Assembly: GCF_947507565.1 (NCBI RefSeq)
Contig: NC_089179.1
Span: forward strand, 2,001,747 to 2,065,746
Direction of reading: 5' to 3'
DNA length: 64,000 nucleotides
Source: Oscarella lobularis
Taxonomy: Eukaryota; Porifera; Homoscleromorpha; Homosclerophorida; Oscarellidae
Shown: positions 11,400 to 23,070 of the stretch, piece by piece
Numbering within the stretch: position 1 is the stretch's first letter
How the letters are laid out: each line of letters opens with the position of its first letter
Translations under genes and position numbers: made by a program
Notes under the pieces: model-generated
Databases searched by the model: none
Seen by the model: only the letters and a program-made list of their open reading frames with translations
What the model was told of the DNA's origin: nothing

Positions 11400-12291
11400 A
11401 ATACATGTATTTACGATTTTCCCTTAGGGTGAGCTCTAAGCATTGGACGAATATGATCAATCATAAAAAATAAACAAGAAGTTAAGTGAATAACATGTCT
11501 AGCATTCTAATTAGAACCTAATGCCATACAGGTACCTTTTTTTTGTCCAATGACTTCAATATCTTCGTTTATTTTTGCCATTCTTTCCTAGCAATCCGTA
11601 CTGCCACATTCAGCAACAGAAATCACAGTTACATTTACTAATGTAATATCTTCTTTTTCAGCAATTCGTTCAACTTTTTCTTTTTTTGTTCGCCTATATT
11701 GACAAAAACAATTAATGGCTTGGTTTCCGTTCAGCCAGTCATTATGCTAAGACTCGTGATCCGACGCGAAGTACTCTTAATGATTCGTCAATCGGCGCCA
11801 TTTTCGAAATTTTCTTTCGCTCCCGTACTCCATCCTCCTCGTACTCGATCGAAAACACCTCTAGACAATGCCATGAGCTGTCTTTTAGCGAAGAAAGGGC
11901 GCGGTAGGCCATTTTCTCTCTCACAGCCGGAATGAAACTTCCTCCACTGAGTCAGAGAGAGCGCACTTTCATCTTCGGATGAGCCGGACTGATCTTCGCC
12001 TTGAAATGCCTTGGGCCTTTTCACTGTACGACCAGCAAACGTTCGAATAGGAGAGATATCGCCCTGGGGCGGTTTCGCCATAGTGCAGCTGAGAACTGAG
12101 CGCGCGCGCCTGCTTTGTTACGTCACAATGACAAGCTAATCAGCTCGCGTCATTCTATTATTCTTGTTTCCTGTATAACTGTTGTAGTTTTGGGCCTTCT
12201 CGCGCTTCTAAAATTGGACATTGGTTCGTCTTTTGTATGCAGAAAAGCATAAAGTCAATATTCACACCGTTTAGAGGAGTTGGGGCGCAAT
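11400..12291. other. No identified gene; one minus-strand frame at 11788-12081
   Basis: A minus-strand frame of 97 codons starts at ATG 12081 (beginning MAKPPQGDISPIRTF) and may be the first exon of an unknown gene; a neighbouring frame (11742-11924) could continue it after a frameshift. No domain is recognisable. The rest is AT-rich. Confidence 0.3.
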
Positions 12292-15200
12292 ATGAGCACT
12301 AGACGAAGAAGACCAAAAAGATATCGTCTCTGGCGCGACGATTCCTCTCTCAAAATACCCAAACAGACTGTAAGCAGTTGGAGAAGACGATTGGCCGGCC
12401 AGGAATACCAACCACCGTCGTTTTGCAATGAATAAGCTGAAGGTGAATTATACTTATTGAAATTAAGTGTGCAGGTTTTTTTTCAAGTGCCCAAAATTTA
12501 AGATGGAGATGGATGTCTCGAAGGAGAACTCGAAAGCTTGGCTCTTGAAGATTATACAGAAACGACTCGGTGTGATTTAAATTATACTTATTTGATAATT
12601 TTGCTTACTGCATGAGAACTTTATAGCGAGAGCGCTTCTGACGAAGAGGAGAGCATTTCAAGTGACTCATTCGAGTTGGAAGAATCTGAAAGCGATGTCA
12701 TCAGTTCCAGTTGTGAAGAAGAGGAGAGCGTCTCAAGTGAAACCAACGTAACACTGCATGTACACAGAATGTCAATAGAGTGAAATTATTATTAATATTA
12801 AACAGGACACCTGCACTACTACATCTAGTGATCTCATCTATGCTTCAGCAAATATATCTGAAGAAGAAAGCACCAAATTATTAATAAAATTAGCTTCTCG
12901 TCCCAGTCTTACAAAATCCGCACTCTCGGACGTCTTTGAGTTATTGAAACGACACTTTCAAAAAGATGCAAAAATTCCACGACACCTTTCGTCAGTTTAC
13001 ATGAAGATGCATTTAAGCAGCATACGCAGCATCGTCGAACATACTCTGTGCCTTTCCTGTAATCAAAATGTCGATGGAACCAGTTGCCCTAATCCTTCAT
13101 GCACGAAAGCAGATTTAGCGGCTTTTGTGCAGCTTTCAATTAAAAATCAAATTGCACAAGTTTTTCAAGAGTATGAATGTACCCAGGATAATTACTTAAT
13201 CAAAATATATTCTCTAATTAAGGAGATGAAGATTTCCTTGGCAAAATTGTTGCGCCTCAGTTTGGGCCATCATCCACTATCGACGACGTATTTGATGGCA
13301 CGCTCTATGAAGAGAAAATGGCTCATTTCAAGCTCAGAGAAGCCGACATTTTTCTTTATTTATCTCTACTGACGGAGTTTCAAGTTTTCAAATCTTCAAC
13401 TAAGTCGATGTGGCCAGTCTGGCTAAGAATAAATGAACTTCCACCTTCAATTAGGTACTTAGAGATATTCGACATTAGACAGGGAGTTGCAGTTATTCTT
13501 AGGTTTTACAGTAAGTACAAAAGTCTTGCGGGACTGTGGGTTGGAGAGCGTAAGCCACCCATGCTTTGGTTTCTAAAACCTTGTGCAAAAGAGCTTAATG
13601 AACTTGCAGTAGACGGTTTGTCGTTTTATGAACTTGAATGAGACAACGCACGACGATCTTTCTTTTATTCAGGATTTCGCATTGTTCTGAAGAAAAAACG
13701 GTTCTGTGCAAGGCGTTTGTGTCAGTATTTGTGGCCGACCTCCCGGCTAAAGCAGCAGTGCTGTCCCATGCTCAGTTCAACGGAAAATGCGGCTGCACTT
13801 ACTGTATGCAAGAGGGTGCTGTCGTTGAGAAAGGAAGAGGCCATACAAGGATTTATGAGCACGCCGCCGAATATGAGGAAAGAAAGCATAGGAGCATTTT
13901 GCAGAATGCAAGGATTGCTCTCGACGAACACGTATGTATTACGTTACATACTACGTATATACATTCATATGACGTAATAATTTTTTGAAGAAAATTGCTT
14001 ATGGCGTCAAAGGAGCATCAGCTTTGGCAGCTCTAGACAGCTTTGATTCTGTTCAAAGCGTGGCAATAGACTACATGCATTGTCTTCTTGAGGGTGTAGT
14101 CAAAAAATTACTCAGTCTCTGGTTCGACTTTTCTGCTGAATTGTACTGCATAAGTTAATTCACTGACGTCGTTGATCAACGGCTGAAGGAAATTAAACCT
14201 CCAGAAATTGTCACCTGTTTGCCAACTACTATAGCCAAACGATGCTATTGGAAAGGTAGTTCTTATGTGGTTCATTGCCCTGTATTAATGTATCTACTAT
14301 ATTTAACTTTAGCCTCAGAATATCGCTCGTGGCTTCTCTATTACTCTCTTCCAGTTTTGCAAGGCATTTTACCTGATCACCTCTGGTGGCATTACAGTCT
14401 GCTAGCTGGAGGAATTCTGATATATTTGCAAGAGAGCATCTCAAAAGTTCAGGAGAGCGAAGCAAAGAAAATGATCGAGTCGTTTTGCTTTTTCTACGGC
14501 AGATTATATGGTACGCTCTATTGCATTTTGTTAGGTGAATACAATAATTACCTGTAGGTCGTGAACACTGCACGATTAAGGTCCATTTACTTTGCCATCT
14601 TTCTGACGACGTGAGGCGTCATGGTCTATTATGGACCCACTCTTTCCTTGAATACGAATCAATCAATGGCTATCTAAAAAGGCAAATTCATGGAACCCAT
14701 GATATAGAAAACAAGTAAATCCAATTAAAACAATCTGCGTGGTGTTTTACTGCAGCAGATTGCTGCAGCATGGATCGTGCAGTCAGATTCTGACGAGGAG
14801 AAGGTTTATTGATTTTCTGGAAGTTTTAGGTATAAACTTCTAATTCGATCGGTAGCTGTAAATAGTTTAAGCCTAATTTTCTATTAGTACACAGCGTTGC
14901 AAACGCGAGAAACTAGAAGATGATATTTATGGATTAGGAAAACGAAAGGATCGCAGTACCATCACGCAGGAAGCATATGATGCTATAAAGGAATCTATAG
15001 GAGAAGATATCAGCGGAAACGAATTCAGCGTTCAAGTATTCCCGAGAGTCTTCATCGGAGAATCAGGCGTTATCCACAGCAAAGCATACGCTTCGTCGTC
15101 AAGAAGGAACAACTGCGTAGGGCAAATTCGAGCTGACGGCAAAGTGAAAATTGGGATCATTCATCTTCTGCTTTCAATTCGAAGGCGTCATGACAATCAT

Positions 15201-15400
15201 GTTTTCATTTGTGTTCTGTTTAGTCCGATGAAAGCAGCAGAGCCTTTCTTTACTAGTGCAATGCTCCTGAAGAAGTTAGGGGCCATGTACATACCCTAAA
15301 TGGGCTGTTCAGATCCTTCAGAGGAAAGAAAGCTATATCATGTGCCGAATGACAGACAGAAAAACGAGTAGTTTGCATCGAAACCGTCGGTAAAGTGCAA
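12292..15400 (+). mobile_element. EnSpm/CACTA-like transposase gene, multi-exon and decayed
   Basis: A series of exons resembles the tnp2-type transposase of EnSpm/CACTA elements. Order: a basic N-terminus from ATG 12292 (STRRRRPKRYRLWRDD); an acidic Ser/Glu exon near 12630-12750; a Cys-rich exon at 12807-13190 (CLSCNQNVDGTSCPNPSC); SMWPVWLRINELPPSIR near 13407-13455; FNGKCGCTYCMQEGAVVEKG near 13775-13835; AIDYMHCLLEGVVKKLLSLW near 14060-14125; HLLCHLSDDVRRHGPLWTHS and FEYESINGYLKRQIHGT near 14583-14700; a C-terminal block near 14895-15300. Introns are short, for example about 14715-14753 (GTAAAT...CTGCAG). Stops and frame changes break several exons. Terminal repeats were not identified. The segment 14576-14832 recurs at 26196-26456. 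Confidence 0.65.
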
Positions 15401-15503
15401 ACCATCGTAGTTCCTAATTGCTTCGAAAGAGACTAGAAAAATATATGCAATGTATCTTTGATTTTGACCCCCTAAACAGTAATACATATGCAGTATGTGA
15501 ATC

Positions 15504-15720
15504 TCATGAAATTTCACGAGAGGCTCATGAGATTGGCATGAAACAGACTATCTCATGAGAGCAACGTGAACATCTCATGAGGTCAAAGGGAATTTCATGA
15601 GACCGTCGACGCTCTCTTGAGGTTTTAAAAAATCTCATGAGATTGGCCTGCGTCTCATGAGATTTGCCCTCATTTCATGAGATCTCATGATGTCTCACGA
15701 GATCCCGTGAGTTCTCATGA
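15504..15720. repeat. Cluster of TCATGA/TCTCATGAGA palindromes
   Basis: Ten copies of the hexamer TCATGA lie in 217 bases, many extended to the 10-bp palindrome TCTCATGAGA or 12-bp ATCTCATGAGAT, with TCACGAGA variants between them. Spacing is irregular (about 10 to 45 bases), so it is not a simple tandem repeat. It lies between the EnSpm-like gene and the Pif1/OTU remnants. Confidence 0.85.
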
Positions 15721-16310
15721 CTTTTTTCCGCGATGCTGTTCAGCTATTTTCGTGCAGAGAGAATGTAGCTGAGTTCAATTTCAATTGCTTGAAAAATTCA
15801 AACAAACCGGTCGTTTTGATTAACGCCGATCACAACTGCACCGAGGACAAAGACGCCAATGAAGAAGACGCTGGCGGATTTTACGCACGCGTTCGTCTTT
15901 GCGAAAGTGCGCGTGTTATGCTCACATCGAATCTCTGGATATGGGCTTGGTCAACGGAGCGAAGGGATGCGTAGTGGCAATTTTGTACCAACCCGGTGCA
16001 AAGCGCCAGCACTTCCAAAAGCTGTCGTTGTTCAAATGGACAAATACGACGGCCCAACATGGGGCGGAGAACGCTGCGTTCTCATATGCCCAATCAAACG
16101 CACATGGCCCAGTTCAACGGGCAATAGAAGGAGTTCATGCAAGCGGCGAGAGCTACCCATTCAATTGGCATGGGCTTTCACCGTGCACAATTCGCGAGGT
16201 CTCACACAAGATTGTGCATTTATTGACATAGGCAAGCGCGAATTTGCACCTGGAATAACCTACGTGGGATTTTCCAGAGTGCGGCATATTAATAATTCAA
16301 AGCTATGATT
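15717..16310 (+). pseudogene. Pif1-like helicase C-terminus, frameshifted (Helitron-like)
   Basis: Three overlapping frames together give the C-terminal part of a Pif1-family 5'-3' DNA helicase. ESARVMLTSNLWI is in the frame ending at 15974; MGLVNGAKGCVVAIL is in the next (15899-16231). LPIQLAWAFTVHNSRGLTQDC, FIDIGKREFAPGITYVGFSR and VRH are in the third (to 16308) and correspond to the final helicase motifs. The Walker A half is missing. In animals such helicase ends occur in Helitrons, which also carry OTU proteases; an OTU-like frame follows 350 bases downstream. Two frameshifts in 250 bases mark it as dead. Confidence 0.72.
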
Positions 16311-16662
16311 ACGCTCGAATTGCTAATTTGAGAAAATCAAAAGCTATAAACTGCGATTGAGCGAAGACAAGCGCCTAAACGGTCTAGCTAGGCGCACTGA
16401 AATAACATTTCAGTCGTTGGCCGCAAGTACCAACGATGCTGTTCCAGATGGAATTAAAGAGCTCTTTAGACATCTGCATAATAAATTAGTAATTGACAAA
16501 GAGGAGCATAGCAATCATACATACAGCAAAAAATGATCGTAGACAATGAAAATGGCACGGACAAAATTGATAATGATATCGTCAAAGTGACAAAAACAGC
16601 GGCTAAAAAAGCCCCTGTTACAAAGCGTAAAGGGCAAACGTGCGAGTAATGCCAGCACAAAT

Positions 16663-17160
16663 GTGTCGTTGCCACAGGCTTCAAAGAAACGCCGGACCAC
16701 TACTCCGCCGTCTCCGAATCCGTTTCTGCTTCAAATGGGGCGCAAGCGAGAATCGTTAGTAGGAGACGGAAAGTGCTACTTTCGAACAGTGTCGAATGCA
16801 GCATTTGGAACCGAAGATCGCCATTTGGCACTTCGGTCAAGGATTGTTAATTTCATGGCAGAATTAAAGTCTATCTTTGCAATGTCCTTCTGTAACAAGG
16901 ACTATATAAAGCCCACACTTCAAACGTACGACAAGAAGGAGCTTTTGCAACCCAAACTGAAATTCAGACAACGGCAACACTTTTTTAAATTGACGTTAGT
17001 GTATTTACATAAATGGGTAAAGAGTAGGCGTGGAATACATACAAACCGAGGTTTGAGATAAATGTTCCGGCGCTCATTACGCTGCCCGTGCACAGAATGG
17101 AGGTACAACATTATACAAACCACTTTGATTTGATGTACCCATTGATCAAAGTGAGTTTGC
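16663..17160 (+). pseudogene. OTU-type cysteine protease fragment
   Basis: The frame 16663-17061 contains GDGKCYFRTVSNAAFGTEDR, the D-G-x-C active-site block of OTU proteases. The catalytic His region is readable downstream in another frame as TNHFDLMYPL (about 17112-17142). OTU proteins cleave ubiquitin in cells, and OTU domains are also found in animal Helitron proteins. Position right after the Pif1 remnant supports a Helitron origin. A frameshift separates the Cys and His parts. Confidence 0.68.
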
Positions 17161-18280
17161 TTTGGTTTCTCCACGCAAAAGTGAAAAAGCGTGCGACAAG
17201 CCAAAGCTGTTGTGCTCTTCCTTAGCAGCTAATGAAGCTGGCTGGCCTGCTGATGACCAATAAACAAGAGTTACGTCGGCAGGTAATAGAAGGCATTCGA
17301 ATGAAATGCCTTCTTGGAGGCATTCCAATGAAATGTCTCCTCCTTTAAAAGCACCCAATTTTGGAAGTTTTTACATCTCAAAAAATTCAAATCTTTGTTG
17401 CCAATAAAATGAAAAAGAAATATTCAATTTCAATGACTAAAACTTTTTAAAACCTCTAATAAAGGTTACATAAAAAAGGTTGTAACTTGCTATCGTCATG
17501 TCTCCAGCTTAATGTTCTTATTGAAGACATAATTAGCACAGACATAAATTAAAACACCCAAAACAATAAATATATAAATGTTAAAAACATAGATTATTAT
17601 ATAATTAGTCTTCCCTATCTAAAAGTTTCCCTTTGTCTATCTCCTCCTCGGACCAATCCTTCTCCTCCTCCTTCTCCTCTTCCTCTTTGCTCTCTTTCAT
17701 CTTCTCCTCCTCCATCTTTTAGTCCACTTTCATCGTTTCCTCCTTCTCTTCCTCTGTCTTTTCTCTTCCTTCTTCTCGTCCCCCTCCTTTTTTCCTCCTT
17801 TTCCTCCTCCTTTTCTCTTCCTCCTTCTTTTCCTCAAGCATTAGTGATGGTCGCTTTTGCTCGCCCCCGCCCTAAATGACATTGAGGGCGGCGGCAAGCA
17901 TTTGTTCACCTCTGCCGCTCGGGCGGAGGAACCGCCATGGTGCGATCACTATCTCTAGCGATCCACCATGGCGGCTCGATCGTAGGAAGAAGTACCTAAA
18001 GAAAATCACATTAAATTTATTCTTTCGCGAGTGATCGCGAAGTCTTACTTTTCGGGGCGACGCCGACCGCGACCGCTTCCGCGGCGATTGCGACAACGTC
18101 GACCTTGGCCACGGCCACGGCCGCGACCGCGGTAGACGTGATCGTCTTCGCCGCCGCAACGGCCACGGAGAGCGCCGCCCGTTCCTTGCTCAGCTGTTAA
18201 CATCGTTTTTGCGCGCTTTGTGACAATAGATATCTATGTGTGACGTAACAATGATAACTTTAAGCACGTGTTTTATTTAT
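17160..18280. other. No supported gene; CT-rich tract and an 11-bp inverted repeat
   Basis: A long pyrimidine-rich tract of CTCCTCCTT type occupies about 17640-17840. A perfect 11-bp inverted repeat, CCGCCATGGTG (17932-17942) and CACCATGGCGG (17964-17974), could form a hairpin. A minus-strand Arg-rich frame (start 18159) is followed by a GTAAGA donor near 18048 and might be an exon of an RG-rich protein, but this is weak. Confidence 0.45.
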
Positions 18281-18421
18281 TTAATAGAAACGGTAACAGC
18301 GGTAGGAGGCTTCTCAGGATGGCTATCGAAGCCATCGTTATCTAGTCAGTCAAAAGAATGCGTTCAAACTGACATGGTTTTTAAGGGTAAGGGTTAATTA
18401 ATTTCACAGAAGTCGGTTTAT

Positions 18422-19438
18422 ATGGATGGGCATGAGAGGGAAGATGTTGTAAAAAGTCGTGCCGACTACGTGTCAAATTTGCAATCGCTGGAAAAAGACC
18501 ATCGTGTCCCGCCGTTGCCTACTGATGCTTTGCCTGACGTCGAGCAACCTGGTTTTCTTGGCAATCCATTGGCGGAAAAGCACCTCGTAACCATCTTCCA
18601 CGATGAGACTGTCTTCCAATCTAACGGAGACCAGACATTGGCTTGGAGTCAGGACGAACAATTTTTCATACGGAAAAAGGGAGGGGCAGGGATCATGGTA
18701 TCAGACTTTATTGAAGAACACAACGGCTTCCTTAGAATTCCAGGAAAAGAAGCGCGAAGGCAATTTGAATTCGGGAAAAATAGGGACGTTTGGACGGCCG
18801 ATCACTTTTTAAATCAAGTTGAGAAAGCCGTAGCCATCGCGGAAGAGAAGTACCAAAGAGATCAGTACACACTACTGTGGATTTTCGACCACAGTTCTAA
18901 TCATGCATCAAAAGGAAAAGACGCACTCGTCGCTGATCGCATGAATTTGTCGTCAGGGAAGAAACAGCCTGCAATCAGAGGTACTGTCTGGAACGGCAGG
19001 CCTTTTAAAATGGTGTTCCCCGACGGTAAACCAAAAGGTCTCAAAGTTGTTCTGGAAGAGAGAGGTGTCAACTGTGCTGGACTAAAGCGTGCGGAGATGG
19101 TCGCCATTCTAGAGAAGCATGACGACTTTGCCGATGAGAAGTCTTTGCTGGAGAGGGTGATCGAAGGGAGAGGGCACTTTTGCAGATTTCTTCCCAAGTA
19201 TTATTGTGAGCTGAACCCAATCGAAAGGGTTTGGTGCGTCGCAAAAAGGATTGCTAGAGAGAAGTGCAGGTATAATATCGTCTCATTGAGACAGATAATC
19301 TCAGTCGTGTTTGATATCATCTCAACCGACATGATTCGTAAATTCTTTCGAAAATGTCGCGAATACGTTGAAGCGTACACGAATTGGCAGTATTGGATGG
19401 ACTGTAGAGAACGCTGCAAAAGTATACAAATCCCATAG
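18422..19438 (+). CDS. DDE_3/IS630-Tc1-like transposase, intact exon
   Basis: This uninterrupted 338-codon frame starts at ATG 18422, 11 bases after a splice-acceptor-like TTTCACAG, so it is probably the last exon of a longer gene. The DDE triad is readable: FHDETVF (Asp61), WIFDHSSNH (Asp156) and CELNPIERVW (Glu268). Other conserved segments are GAGIMVSDFIEEHNGFL, PKGLKVVLEERGVN and FFRKCREYVEAY. The upstream DNA-binding helices are not in this frame and may lie in earlier exons. The enzyme would cut and join transposon ends. A decayed relative occurs at 46.9-47.4 kb. I did not find inverted repeats around it. Confidence 0.82.
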   Translation: MDGHEREDVVKSRADYVSNLQSLEKDHRVPPLPTDALPDVEQPGFLGNPLAEKHLVTIFHDETVFQSNGDQTLAWSQDEQFFIRKKGGAGIMVSDFIEEHNGFLRIPGKEARRQFEFGKNRDVWTADHFLNQVEKAVAIAEEKYQRDQYTLLWIFDHSSNHASKGKDALVADRMNLSSGKKQPAIRGTVWNGRPFKMVFPDGKPKGLKVVLEERGVNCAGLKRAEMVAILEKHDDFADEKSLLERVIEGRGHFCRFLPKYYCELNPIERVWCVAKRIAREKCRYNIVSLRQIISVVFDIISTDMIRKFFRKCREYVEAYTNWQYWMDCRERCKSIQIP

Positions 19439-19639
19439 GCGAATTCTTGGTGAACCGCTGTAAGCTTGTATTTTTAGTGAGCATGTATTGTTAGTTTGTC
19501 ACTGAAAAAGAACAAGCAGGTTTACGCCACATTTCCAGCAATAACTCACTCTAACATCAGTACGCTTACATAGCAGTCTGTCCGCAATTCCAGCAATATT
19601 CTAGTGGGGGATCTTTGAGGGAGGCGATGACACGTCACT

Positions 19640-20938
19640 CTCCTCTCTCTTCTTCTTCCTCAGACTGGCTTTCTACTGTATCTAGGTTTTCTTCTCTGTT
19701 CCCCGTTACGTTTTTATCGCCCTCATTCTTCTCTTCGGAAGTAGGAGCATTCTGTTTGTCTCTACTGTCTGTCGCCCTTTGCTGAATTTTGTTAGAGAAA
19801 CAACTACCTGGCTCTCTTCCTCAGTCACAACTTCCTGCTCGTTTAGTATTAGGGTTACAAACAATAATTAAATACCGAAGCATGATTTTCTGTCTTTCGC
19901 GCTTTACGCCCTAATTCATGAACTGTTTGAAATGGTAATTTCTCATATACATAAACAAACCTGCTCGTCTGCGACAAGTGAAGTAGCATAAGCTTCATCT
20001 TGAGCTCTGACGATGGCCCGCCTCTGTTAAAAGTTGCGCTGATTGATTACAAAATTACTATAGTTAGTATGTCATACCTCCTGCAGGCTTTCGGTGCCAG
20101 AACGGTCTGTTGATGAACCGGGAAGATAATAGCTGTCCGTAGAACATTGACTTTCCGTAGTCAGATCAACGGGTGAGGCAGAACATATTGAGAAGATGTT
20201 TGGCTAATTCGGACAAGAGCATTCGCTTTTCGCAAGTGAGGCATGTTTCAAAATTGACGTCCTCCTCTTCTTTGGATACACGCGCGACAATGGATTTATG
20301 CAGTGGGCAAAAATATATGATTTGTTTCTTGCATGTTTCTTTCAAATTAGGCACATGGTGGGGAGGTGCAAGTGGAAACAAGCGTCGACTTCCTTGTTCA
20401 ACAGCTGTCACCATTAGGGTATAACCGCCGACTTCAGAAAGTGGTGGAAAAGCTCTGAGCAGTGTTTCTTTCATCGAAACTCATTCTCCGATTCTCCGAA
20501 GGATATCCTTTTCTTTTCCGCGTGGAGCCTTTACAGTGTGACAGCCCCGAAGACATACAAATTTGTGCGTCCATCCGCGGCTTGCACTAGGAGGACAGGG
20601 TAGCTTTTGTTTTGCTTTTTTTCTAAAGCTGGCCGACTTTTGCGTCCGTAACCTTTGCCTTTTAATCCAAACAGCTTAAGCTGCTCTTGCCAGGCAAGAG
20701 GAGACGAAGAGAAGAGCTTCCGGCTGTCGCTTGAAGAGCCACTTTTCAACATAGATCCCGGATCAAACATGGCGCCCGGTTCGCCTGCATCTGCAATATC
20801 GGACGATTGGCTCGGTTCAGCGTCCTCTTCTTCTTCGCCGAGATCAACAACTCGGAGCTTTATCTCCTTAAATCCGGCTTCAAGCGCTTTGATTAATGAT
20901 GCACCTTGTTTGGAATTTTTTCCTTTCTTTATGTCCAT
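19640..20938 (-). pseudogene. G2E3-like (ubiquitin-ligase-like) N-terminal gene
   Basis: Minus-strand blocks match a family common in fish and invertebrate genomes, annotated as G2/M-phase E3-ligase-like. The first frame starts at ATG 20938 (LFGLKGKGYGRKSRPALEKK). The second (20166-20474) has GGYTLMVTAVEQGSRRLFPL and a CLTCEKRMLLSELAKHL zinc-like motif. A third, near 19971-20030, reads RAQDEAYATSLVADEQ followed by a GT donor; this is the hallmark QD.AY..SL..D motif. A Glu-rich tail follows (19640-19780). A stop or frameshift separates the first two blocks. No HECT domain is present. Function is inferred only from family naming. Confidence 0.5.
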
Positions 20939-20939
20939 A

Positions 20940-23060
20940 GCAAAAGAATTGACAGGATTAACAGTAGCGAATGATTAAAAATAGTTGCTAAGTCACGGAA
21001 AGTGAAAGCGTGAAAAGACTTGGAACTGAACCTTTGCGATAGAGAGAAGCTTCGGCACTGAGCTTGCGCGGTTTGCGTACGCTGCATTCCTGACATTCTT
21101 TCTTTCTTCGTCACTATGTTTCTTTATTCATAGCCATGTTTCATAGCTATGTTTCATAGCTATGATTCATAGCTATGATTCATAGCTATGATTCACAGCC
21201 ATGATTCATAGGCATGTTTCATAGCTATGTTTCTATATTTCATTCCCGTGTTTCATAGCTATGGTTCATTCCTATCACTCATTCATTCTTATGGTTTTTA
21301 TTTTTGACACTGTTCTAGCGCCATACACGAACCCTACTGAATACTAAATAAAGAAATACTTGAAAAAGACTACAATCGTAAAGATCTCAGAACGCGTACT
21401 AACCACCAATAAAAATTCCATTCCACAAAAAAGCCTTCCTTTCTGTCGTTCACCTCTTCGACCTTCTAAAACATCTTACCTCGGTACGGACCTTCGTACA
21501 AAAGAACCGCATTCAACTGTACTTAGCGCCAAAGGCCCATTAATAATTCTAAACCACGACACCTTTACACGCCTAAATCTTCCTTTAGAATGTATCTATA
21601 CTGAAATGAGGCTAGGGGTCTAAGCACGCTAAGATTCTAGAAACTGTATTCGGTCGGCGTAATAGACATTTTTTGAGTCGTACGAGCCTTTTTCCAGATG
21701 GTGAAGTCGACAAAACATCAGTACTTCTTGATGGTTTAGCCAAGGAATCGTGGGCTCCGAGCTGGCGAACGATATGCAAATGATTCCCCGTTCGAAAAAA
21801 GAGGCGAATTGTCGTAGATGAAGACTAACTGAACACGCCTTCTCGCCGATCTTTGTCCGCCTTACTTGCCGCCGTTCCGCTTCCGATCGTTGCGCCGATC
21901 CGCGAACCTCTTTCCCGAACGGTCGAGTGTGTTTACGTTTGGTTCGTTTCTCCGAGGGGCCCTCGCGGGGTTCGCTCTGACGCGTGGGAGGTTTGCGTTG
22001 TTGTCCCTTATGTTGTTTGTTTGAATAACTCGCTCGGCCACTTGTCTGGACTCTTCTCGCCGCCAAGAGCAAACGACGAGCGCGAGAAGAGCCAACGACT
22101 TACTGAGAAAGAACGAGAAAGAGCTATTGACTCAGACAAGCCTTAGACAACACTTTCCGTTCATGAGTTCTGGAAATCAAACTCAGGCACTGCTCAGCAA
22201 GCAGTTCACCGAAAACCCACAGACCAGTCACTCAGAATGCCATTTGCTCAGTCACTTCTCACTCCAAACTACTGCGAATCTTCCTTCACATATCAATACC
22301 ACTCAACAAATACCAAACAAACACTAACTAACTCTACCTATCTCAAGATACCACAACTGAAAATAGCGACGCCGTTCATTATCATACGTATTGCACAAAT
22401 GAGGTCTCTCGCTTCTACAGGTATGGCATGCCGTCTTGCAGCTAGACTCACAACTAAAATCGGCGCACCCTTACTCCTTCTAATAAAGCGCCCCAGTTAA
22501 TTCTCCAGAACTCTGCAATTGAACCAAGCCAATTTTCAGGCGACTTTGCCGCTATTGAACCCATGAGACAAGATCAGGGAGCTAAAATTTATAAGAATTC
22601 AACTCCTTTGTTCTGACACCACCAGACGTTACAAGCGCAAACAAGTTCCTGTGCACTCCACCTTTGCCATTTCGTACTACATATAATAGATTTCATTGCC
22701 AAACAGTAGGCCCGTCACGACGCAAATGGACCAGGGCGATAACTGGACCGGAGGATCGTTTGCATCTTCTGTAGAATAACCGGGCACTCTAAAGGCAACA
22801 GCTGCATTGGCCCGACATTGCCGCTTAGGTAACGTTAAGGGTCAACCGGTTATATCTGGGTCCCTCGCAGGACTCCAACGGTTAGACTAACCCAGAGCCG
22901 TATATATAGAGAGAAGGCTGCGCCAACTTAGAGCACTTGAAGCCTTCACGTGACATTACGGACGCCATTTTGCGTCCAAGTTTGTGCCTGTAGGCCTGTA
23001 CATGAGGCGATTTAGCCTCAGGATTATCAACACAAGTAAAAAAGAGCTTAGATGACAGCT
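20940..23060. other. No supported gene; contains the CATAGCTATG array
   Basis: Short frames at 21360-22500 lack recognisable motifs. The main feature is the 13-bp-period repeat at 21129-21263. The stretch just left of the gypsy element (22700-23060) may hold the remains of its 3' end, but no matching LTR was recognised. Confidence 0.4.
21129..21263. repeat. 13-bp tandem repeat built on the palindrome CATAGCTATG
   Basis: Six perfect copies of the 10-bp palindrome CATAGCTATG, plus three variants (CATAGCCATG, CACAGCCATG, CATAGGCATG), are spaced by TTT or ATT. The 13-bp period is regular for the first eight units, then breaks before the last. Confidence 0.9.
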
Positions 23061-23070
23061 TTTCATCTTA

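Noticed and set aside
17872..18159. Arg/Ser-rich minus-strand frame as a splicing-factor gene
   Set aside because: Composition follows from a CGACCGCGG repeat; only one possible donor site supports it.
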